Assembly: GCA_910588595.1 (NCBI GenBank)
Contig: CAJUQU010000121.1
Coordinates: 1 to 10,530 of the forward strand
Origin: an uncultured Lachnospiraceae bacterium
Lineage (GTDB): Bacteria; Bacillota_A; Clostridia; Lachnospirales; Lachnospiraceae
DNA length: 10,530 bases
Direction: 5' to 3'
The translations under genes and the position numbers were made by a program. Positions 6,966 to 10,530 of the stretch are shown here, piece by piece. A model generated the notes under the pieces. The model did not search any database. It had not been told where the DNA came from and saw only the letters and a list, made by a program, of their open reading frames with translations. Positions within the stretch are counted from its first letter, which is position 1, and each line of letters starts with the position of its first letter.

Positions 6966-7559
6966 TCATATTAAGGGAGTTGCCGACAAAATGCAAGGAT
7001 AAAAAGTGTTGACATGCTCGCCGGTGTGGGGAAGCATGGCGGAGTAAGCGGCGTCGACGATAAAGATCAGCGTGAATACGATGCACAGCGTCACGCGGAC
7101 AGCGATTGTCATGCGGTGGTAATATCTGTTGAAGACGGGCTGCAGGACGCAGATGAGCAGCACACCGCCAAGTCCGAAACCGACAGTGCCTGTCAGGCAG
7201 ATGTGCCCGTCTACATTGTAGGGATGCCCGCTGTAATCCCACCAGCGGACACCCCATTTCCACAGGAGCCAAACACCGGAGAAGTATTCCAATGCAGTGC
7301 AGAAAATGCAGGAGAGCACAAAAACAGCCGTTGGGTGCCTGCGTAGTCTGCGCAGCAGCAGGATCAGCAGAACACAGCCTGCGCCGTAGATAGGCAGATA
7401 AGGTCCTCTGTACACGCCGCGGTTCACAAAGGTGTGGGCTGTCACAAGATAGAGCAGGACCTCCCAAAGCCAACCGGCGAAAGCCGTTGTAAAAAACAGC
7501 AGTGCATAGTAGTCAAATGGATAGACGGTTTTTGGGTATGCTTTTTTCACAGAATGCAA
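6966..7559 (-). CDS. CmpB-family integral membrane protein (putative ABC-transporter type IV)
   Basis: The product is 197 residues with about five membrane helices (near 17-38, 54-70, 76-100, 121-143 and 151-174). Family marks are AGWLWEVLLYL, FVNRGVYRGPYLPIYGAG, TALEYFSG and VRWWDYSGHPYNVDGHICL, matching PF06541. That family carries a 'putative ABC transporter' label with little experimental support, so the transport role is uncertain. The start is a TTG at 7559, supported by AAAGGAG (7567-7573) with a 7-base spacer; no ATG in frame is better placed. It is transcribed away from the phosphohexomutase gene, so the 534-base gap between them may hold regulatory sites for both. It is separated from the CYTH gene by 205 bases, so a joint operon is not certain. 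Confidence 0.8.
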   Translation of the reverse strand: MHSVKKAYPKTVYPFDYYALLFFTTAFAGWLWEVLLYLVTAHTFVNRGVYRGPYLPIYGAGCVLLILLLRRLRRHPTAVFVLSCIFCTALEYFSGVWLLWKWGVRWWDYSGHPYNVDGHICLTGTVGFGLGGVLLICVLQPVFNRYYHRMTIAVRVTLCIVFTLIFIVDAAYSAMLPHTGEHVNTFYPCILSATPLI

Positions 7560-7695
7560 GTCGGGTCTCCTTTGATATTGATCTTCTTTTTTAACAGTAT
7601 CTCCTGGTAAAGTATAGGTCTATTCGTGTAAACTACAGATGCCTTTGTAAAACTATAAATCCCATCATAAAAAATACATATCATTTCTTGAAAGA

Positions 7696-7728
7696 TTTCA
7701 CAAGTGTGAAAATATCACATTTGTGAAA
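7696..7728. promoter_or_regulatory. Operator-like nested palindrome (two TCACA-N2-TGTGA sites)
   Basis: TTTCACAAGTGTGA (7696-7709) and TCACATTTGTGAAA (7715-7728) are inverted repeats matching at 13 of 14 positions across a 5-base spacer. Each arm is itself a palindrome (TTCACA-AG-TGTGAA and TCACA-TT-TGTGA). This looks like two adjacent dimer sites for a transcription factor. It lies between divergent genes, about 38 bases upstream of an extended -10 element, a position suited to activation or repression. The factor is unknown: the inner arrangement TGTGA-N5-TCACA is one base short of a CRP/Rex-like spacing. Confidence 0.6.
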
Positions 7729-7763
7729 GCGTGCGAATGGATATTTCTTTTTTAAGAAAATTA

Positions 7764-7772
7764 TGGTATTAT
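7764..7772 (+). promoter_or_regulatory. Extended -10 promoter element
   Basis: TGGTATTAT (7764-7772) matches the extended -10 pattern TGnTATnAT; the region where a -35 belongs (about 7744-7749, TTTCTT) is poor. Transcription would start near 7779 and run through the structured RNA and possibly into the phosphohexomutase gene. It could depend on an activator bound at the palindrome upstream. Confidence 0.45.
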
Positions 7773-7838
7773 GATTAATGTGTATAGGAAACGCAGATAT
7801 TTTTGTCGTTTGCCATAACACAATAAGGAACTTTCAGG

Positions 7839-8040
7839 ATAAGACGCATGGGTTGTTTTTTGAACAGCTCTCAAAGTAAGGAGCTGTAGGAAAATAACCG
7901 ATGCAACTTGCGCAGGATATTTCTTCGAGGTGAAATTGCTAAAGCAATTGTCAAAAAACGTAGGCGTAGCGGGCTACGGCGAGGCTTTTTGATATGCATA
8001 ATCGGAGAAATAGACAAGTCAAGATGCGTCAGTTATTTTT
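7839..8040 (+). ncRNA. Large structured RNA candidate (stand-alone ncRNA or leader element)
   Basis: A nested fold can be traced by eye. Closing helix: ATAA+GACGCAT (7839-7849) with ATGCGTC (8024-8030) and TTAT (8033-8036), 11 bp with a 2-base bulge. Arm 2: GGTTGTTTT (7851-7859) with AAAATAACC (7891-7899), 9 bp with one G-U, topped by ACAGCTC (7864-7870) with GAGCTGT (7881-7887). Helix 3: ACTTG (7906-7910) with CAAGT (8015-8019). Inside are AATTGC/GCAATT (7934-7939/7944-7949) with a TAAA loop, TCAAAAA/TTTTTGA (7951-7957/7986-7992), and CGTAG/CTACG (7965-7969/7974-7978). GATGCA (7900-7905) could also pair with TGC...ATC near 7995-8003, a possible switch or pseudoknot. A T-run (8036-8040) follows the closing helix, as in a terminator. 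No RBS-led ORF fits. I cannot assign an Rfam class; size and standalone look are similar to raiA-type RNAs, but this is untested. Confidence 0.65.
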
Positions 8041-8093
8041 CTACAGTTCCTAAAGGGTTCTGTGTCGGAACCGGATTTCACGGAGGATATGAG

Positions 8094-9596
8094 ATGGCTG
8101 ATATTATGAAGCTTCAGAACGGAAGCGACATACGCGGGATCGCGTGTGAGGGGATTGCGGGGGAGAATGTGAATCTCACCGAGGATGCTGGAAATCTGAT
8201 CGGCGGTGGCTTTGTCAGATGGCTTGCGGAGAAAAAGGGAAAGAGGACGGATGAATTGCGGATCGGGATCGGTCATGATTCGAGGATCACGGCGGACAGC
8301 CTGTTTGCTGCGGCGGCGAAGGGGATCGTGGCAGCGGGGGCAAAGGTATACGACTGCGGTCTGGTGTCGACGCCCTCGATGTTCATGACGACAGTGTTTG
8401 AGGCGTTTGCGTTTGACGGGGCGATCATGATCACGGCGAGCCACCTGCCGTTTAACAGGAACGGTTACAAGTTTTTTGACAGGGATGGCGGATTGGAGCA
8501 TGACGATATCACGAAGGTGCTCAAGACGGCTTCGGGGCTTGCCGTGGTGGATGCTGATCTGTCCGCTGTGGAAAAAGTTGACTCCATCTCTGTATATTGT
8601 GGATTTCTGCAGGAGAAGATAAGAAAGAGTATCAATGCCGATGACTATGACAGACCGCTCACAGGGCTGCATATCGTGGTGGACACGGGAAACGGTGCCG
8701 GCGGCTTTTTTGTGGAGAAGGTGTTGGACCCGCTCGGCGCGGACACGACGGGAAGCCAGTTCCTCGAGCCCGACGGTCATTTCCCGAATCATATACCAAA
8801 CCCTGAGAACAGGGAGGCGATGGAGGCGATCAGACAGGCGGTGCTGGAGAACAAGGCGGATCTGGGCATCATATTTGATACGGACGTGGACAGAATGTCG
8901 GCGGTGCTTCCAAACGGCGACGAGGTGAACCGGGATGCGATCATCGCGATGATGACGGCGATCATCGCCGGGGATTACCCGGGCGGAACGATCGTGACGG
9001 ACTCTGTCACCAGCGACAGGCTGACGCGCTTTATCGAGGGCATCGGCATGAAGCACCACAGGTATATGAGAGGGTACAAGAATGTCATCAATGAGTCGAT
9101 CCGCCTGAACAGCGAGGGCGTGGTATCGCCGCTTGCGATCGAGACTTCGGGGCACGGTGCGCTCAGCGAGAATTATTTTCTCGACGACGGGGCGTATATG
9201 GCGGTGAAGCTGCTGATCGCGCTGGCGAAGGCGGCGAGGGAGGGCAAAGCGCTTGCCTCCTTCATCGAAACGCTCGAAAAAGGTTTTGAGGAGCGGGAGT
9301 ACCGTTTCAAGATCCAGGGCGATGATTTCAAGTCCTATGGAAAGGATGCCCTGAGCACATTTGAGGCGCGCGCGAAGGAGAGAGGCTATCACATCGCCCC
9401 CAACTCTTACGAAGGCATTCGCATCACCTTTGACACGGACGAGGTGAAGGGCTGGCTGCTGCTGCGCATGTCGCTCCACGATCCGCAGATGCCGCTCAAT
9501 ATCGAGGGTGTCAGGGAGGGTGACTGCGACAGGCTCTTTGACATCGTGCTGGAGCTGCTCGACGGATTTGACAGGCTGGTGATACCCGCAAGATGA
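8094..9596 (+). CDS. Phosphomannomutase/phosphoglucomutase family enzyme
   Basis: The ATG at 8094 has GGAGG (8082-8086) 7 bases upstream, giving 500 residues. The frame is open back to 7908, but that part lies in the structured RNA and has no RBS. The four alpha-D-phosphohexomutase domains are present. The phosphoserine loop is TASHLP with Ser116; the metal loop is DTDVDR with Asp262, Asp264 and Asp266; the sugar-binding loop is ETSGH (350-354). The last loop is LRMSLHDPQMPLNIE (about 457-471) instead of the common RxSGTEP phosphate-binding form. The enzyme interconverts hexose 6-phosphates and 1-phosphates for nucleotide-sugar and glycan synthesis in the cytosol; Man or Glc preference cannot be told. 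It runs into ispF 23 bases downstream, likely one transcript, and may be controlled by the RNA element in its leader. Confidence 0.88.
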   Translation: MADIMKLQNGSDIRGIACEGIAGENVNLTEDAGNLIGGGFVRWLAEKKGKRTDELRIGIGHDSRITADSLFAAAAKGIVAAGAKVYDCGLVSTPSMFMTTVFEAFAFDGAIMITASHLPFNRNGYKFFDRDGGLEHDDITKVLKTASGLAVVDADLSAVEKVDSISVYCGFLQEKIRKSINADDYDRPLTGLHIVVDTGNGAGGFFVEKVLDPLGADTTGSQFLEPDGHFPNHIPNPENREAMEAIRQAVLENKADLGIIFDTDVDRMSAVLPNGDEVNRDAIIAMMTAIIAGDYPGGTIVTDSVTSDRLTRFIEGIGMKHHRYMRGYKNVINESIRLNSEGVVSPLAIETSGHGALSENYFLDDGAYMAVKLLIALAKAAREGKALASFIETLEKGFEEREYRFKIQGDDFKSYGKDALSTFEARAKERGYHIAPNSYEGIRITFDTDEVKGWLLLRMSLHDPQMPLNIEGVREGDCDRLFDIVLELLDGFDRLVIPAR

Positions 9597-9619
9597 CGGA
9601 TCGGACAGGGAGGCTGTAG

Positions 9620-10180
9620 ATGAGAATAGGAATGGGTTATGACGTGCACCGTCTGGTGGAGGGGCGTCCGCTTGTCATGGGCGGCGTGACGATACCGTAC
9701 GAGCTGGGGCTGTTAGGGCACTCCGATGCGGACGTGCTGCTGCACGCGATAGCGGATGCGCTGTTAGGCGCCGCGGCGCTCGGCGATATCGGAAAGCATT
9801 TTCCGGACACGGATCCCGCCTACAAGGGGATCTCGAGTGTGATCCTGCTGGAGAAGGTCGGGAAGCTGCTGGAAGAAAATATGTTTTTTATCGAGAATAT
9901 CGATGCGACGATCATCGCGCAGGCGCCCAAAATGCGTCCTCACATCGACCAGATGCGCGAGAATATCGCAGGGGCGCTGGGGATCAGCGCGGATCAGGTC
10001 AATGTCAAGGCGACTACGGAGGAGGGACTTGGCTTCACGGGGGAAGGAAGAGGAATCTCCGCGCAAGCGGTCTGCCTGCTCACAAGCCCGAGGGAGATGG
10101 CTACGATGGAGGCGGCTGACGCGAAGGAGCAGCGTTCCTGCGAGGGCTGTCCCGGGTGCAGTGTGCGGGAGCATGATTGA
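9620..10180 (+). CDS. ispF: 2-C-methyl-D-erythritol 2,4-cyclodiphosphate synthase
   Basis: IspF turns CDP-ME 2-phosphate into MEcPP with loss of CMP, the fifth step of the MEP pathway to isoprenoids. The ATG at 9620 has GGGAGG (9608-9613) 6 bases upstream. Zinc ligands Asp8, His10 (GYDVHR) and His42 are present, with LGHSDADVLLH (His34, Ser35, Asp36), GDIGKHFPDTD (56-65) and the ATTEEGLGFTGEGRGI stretch (Thr132, Thr133, Glu135). The core ends near residue 155, the usual family length. A further 32 residues follow, ending CEGCPGCSVREHD with Cys174, Cys177 and Cys180. This tail is not part of the known fold and its role is unknown. The enzyme is normally a cytosolic homotrimer. It follows the phosphohexomutase gene by 23 bases. 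Confidence 0.95.
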   Translation: MRIGMGYDVHRLVEGRPLVMGGVTIPYELGLLGHSDADVLLHAIADALLGAAALGDIGKHFPDTDPAYKGISSVILLEKVGKLLEENMFFIENIDATIIAQAPKMRPHIDQMRENIAGALGISADQVNVKATTEEGLGFTGEGRGISAQAVCLLTSPREMATMEAADAKEQRSCEGCPGCSVREHD

Positions 10181-10183
10181 ACT

Positions 10184-10252
10184 ATGCGCCTGTACGAATA
10201 TGAGATCGATGCAGAGAAGGAAGACGGTTGGATTGGGATATGGATCAGGTAA
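10184..10252 (+). CDS. Very small ORF between ispF and the next gene
   Basis: An ATG 3 bases after the ispF stop opens 22 codons ending in TAA at 10250-10252. The peptide begins MRLYEYEIDAEKED and is acidic, then ends with hydrophobic and aromatic residues. GGGAG near 10167-10171 is a distant RBS. Its 3' part overlaps the start of the following ORF in another frame. It may be a real microprotein, the start of the next gene cut off by a frameshift, or chance. Confidence 0.25.
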   Translation: MRLYEYEIDAEKEDGWIGIWIR

Positions 10253-10504
10253 TCGGGGATCGGGAAGCCGAGAGGACTATCATCGATAAAATAGAGCGGG
10301 ATCACGGCATCGCTGTTTTGCGCGGGGAGCCCGCAAACACCATCACTTTTTCGACGCAGGCGGATGGGGGACTGTCCGCGCTCGAACTTGTGCTGCGCGT
10401 CGCGGCAGTGCGCCGGAATCCGACGGTTCTCGGCGCGAGACGTTTTCCGTGTATGGCAGATATCGAGCGCGTGGAGACGGGGCTGATCCGTGCAGTGGCA
10501 GCCA
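10228..10504 (+). CDS. Unrecognised protein, N-terminal part, cut by contig end
   Basis: I do not recognise this protein. From a TTG at 10228 (AAGGAAG at 10217-10223) about 92 residues are visible; an ATG at 10240 is an alternative start without a good RBS. It begins with an acidic helix-like part (DREAERTIIDKIERDHGIAV), then a Ser/Thr-rich strand-like stretch (ANTITFSTQADGGLS) and a basic helical part (ALELVLRVAAVRRNPTVLG). No TM or signal is seen. The apparent last residues IGRAHV come from adapter sequence and must be ignored. It follows ispF at a short distance and may belong to the same transcript. Confidence 0.5.
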
Positions 10505-10530
10505 AGATCGGAAGAGCACACGTCTGAACT
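10505..10530 (+). other. Illumina TruSeq adapter sequence (not genomic)
   Basis: The last 26 bases begin AGATCGGAAGAGC and continue exactly as the Illumina TruSeq read-1 3' adapter. The true contig sequence ends near 10504 (the exact join is uncertain by a base, as genome and adapter may share an A). Read-through of short inserts left untrimmed is the likely cause. Any ORF that includes these bases gains false residues. Confidence 0.97.

Larger units (their letters stand above)
7560..8093. other. Regulatory gap between divergent genes
   Basis: These 534 bases carry no convincing gene. They hold the leader of the CmpB-like gene (7560 to about 7690, AT-rich, no confident promoter seen), an operator-like double palindrome (7696-7728), an extended -10 promoter (7764-7772), a structured RNA region (7839-8040), a small hairpin (GGTTC 8056-8060 with GAACC 8068-8072), and the phosphohexomutase RBS (8082-8086). 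Confidence 0.8.

Noticed and set aside
6925..7473. Minus-strand 182-codon ORF overlapping the CmpB-like gene
   Set aside because: It is in another frame of the same strand, without family motifs, while the overlapping frame has clear PF06541 motifs and an RBS-supported start.
7792..7927. Similarity of GCAGATATTTTTGTCG (from 7793) to GCAGGATATTTCTTCG (from 7912)
   Set aside because: A short AT-rich partial match that needs a gap; it fits neither a clear repeat array nor the helix model.
7908..8093. 62-residue N-terminal extension of the phosphohexomutase
   Set aside because: The first codon has no RBS, the stretch is basic and low in information, it coincides with the structured RNA, and the ATG at 8094 has a perfect RBS and begins at the family's normal N-terminus.
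8019..9479. 486-codon minus-strand ORF opposite the phosphohexomutase
   Set aside because: It lies fully antisense to a gene with all catalytic motifs and a strong RBS, is extremely rich in Arg and His, and has no recognisable domain; it is a high-GC shadow.
9994..10521. 175-codon minus-strand ORF starting MCSSDLG
   Set aside because: Its start lies in adapter sequence and the rest is antisense to ispF and the last ORF.

Overview
The window reads as DNA from a low-to-mid GC Firmicute, most likely a gut-type Lachnospiraceae/Clostridia member. The grounds are the Shine-Dalgarno-led genes, a sigma-A promoter with TTGACA and a 17 bp spacer, the clostridial phage lysis proteins, a CmpB-type membrane protein, and a transglutaminase-like surface protein with a Pro/Ser/Thr linker. 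It looks like one end of an assembled contig: the last 26 bases are Illumina TruSeq adapter sequence, not genome.

Positions 1 to about 2704 are the right end of an integrated prophage, all on the plus strand. They hold the C-terminus of a tail/receptor-binding protein, a degenerate stretch with a strong RBS but only a tiny ORF, then a lysis cassette: XhlA-like protein, a two-pass membrane protein of unknown function, an LLH-family holin, and a zinc amidase endolysin with a C-terminal peptidoglycan-binding domain. The prophage ends at a 25-base tRNA 3' fragment (T-arm plus acceptor strand), followed by what looks like the host tRNA terminator. This is a typical attR. Two exact tandem 12-mers just inside it are candidate integrase arm sites.

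Positions 2740-6260 are host chromosome. A GC-rich hairpin and a near-consensus promoter precede a 1091-residue secreted, C-terminally membrane-anchored protein with an intact Cys-His-Asp transglutaminase-like core. Two minus-strand genes follow, a CYTH/triphosphate tunnel phosphohydrolase and a CmpB-family membrane protein (PF06541).

The 534 bp between the CmpB-like gene (minus) and the phosphohexomutase (plus) is the most interesting part. It holds an operator-like double palindrome, an extended -10 promoter, and a roughly 200-nt region (7839-8040) that folds by eye into a nested multi-helix RNA closed by an 11-bp long-range helix and followed by a U-run. It could be a stand-alone ncRNA or a large cis-regulatory leader. 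Downstream, a phosphomannomutase/phosphoglucomutase-family gene and ispF (MEP isoprenoid pathway) form a tight pair. IspF carries an unusual 32-residue tail with Cys-x2-Cys-x2-Cys. The last ORF is unrecognised and runs into the adapter.

Most of the window is ordinary prophage and housekeeping sequence. The structured RNA is the only candidate I would call potentially undescribed, and I cannot exclude that it belongs to a known Rfam class.
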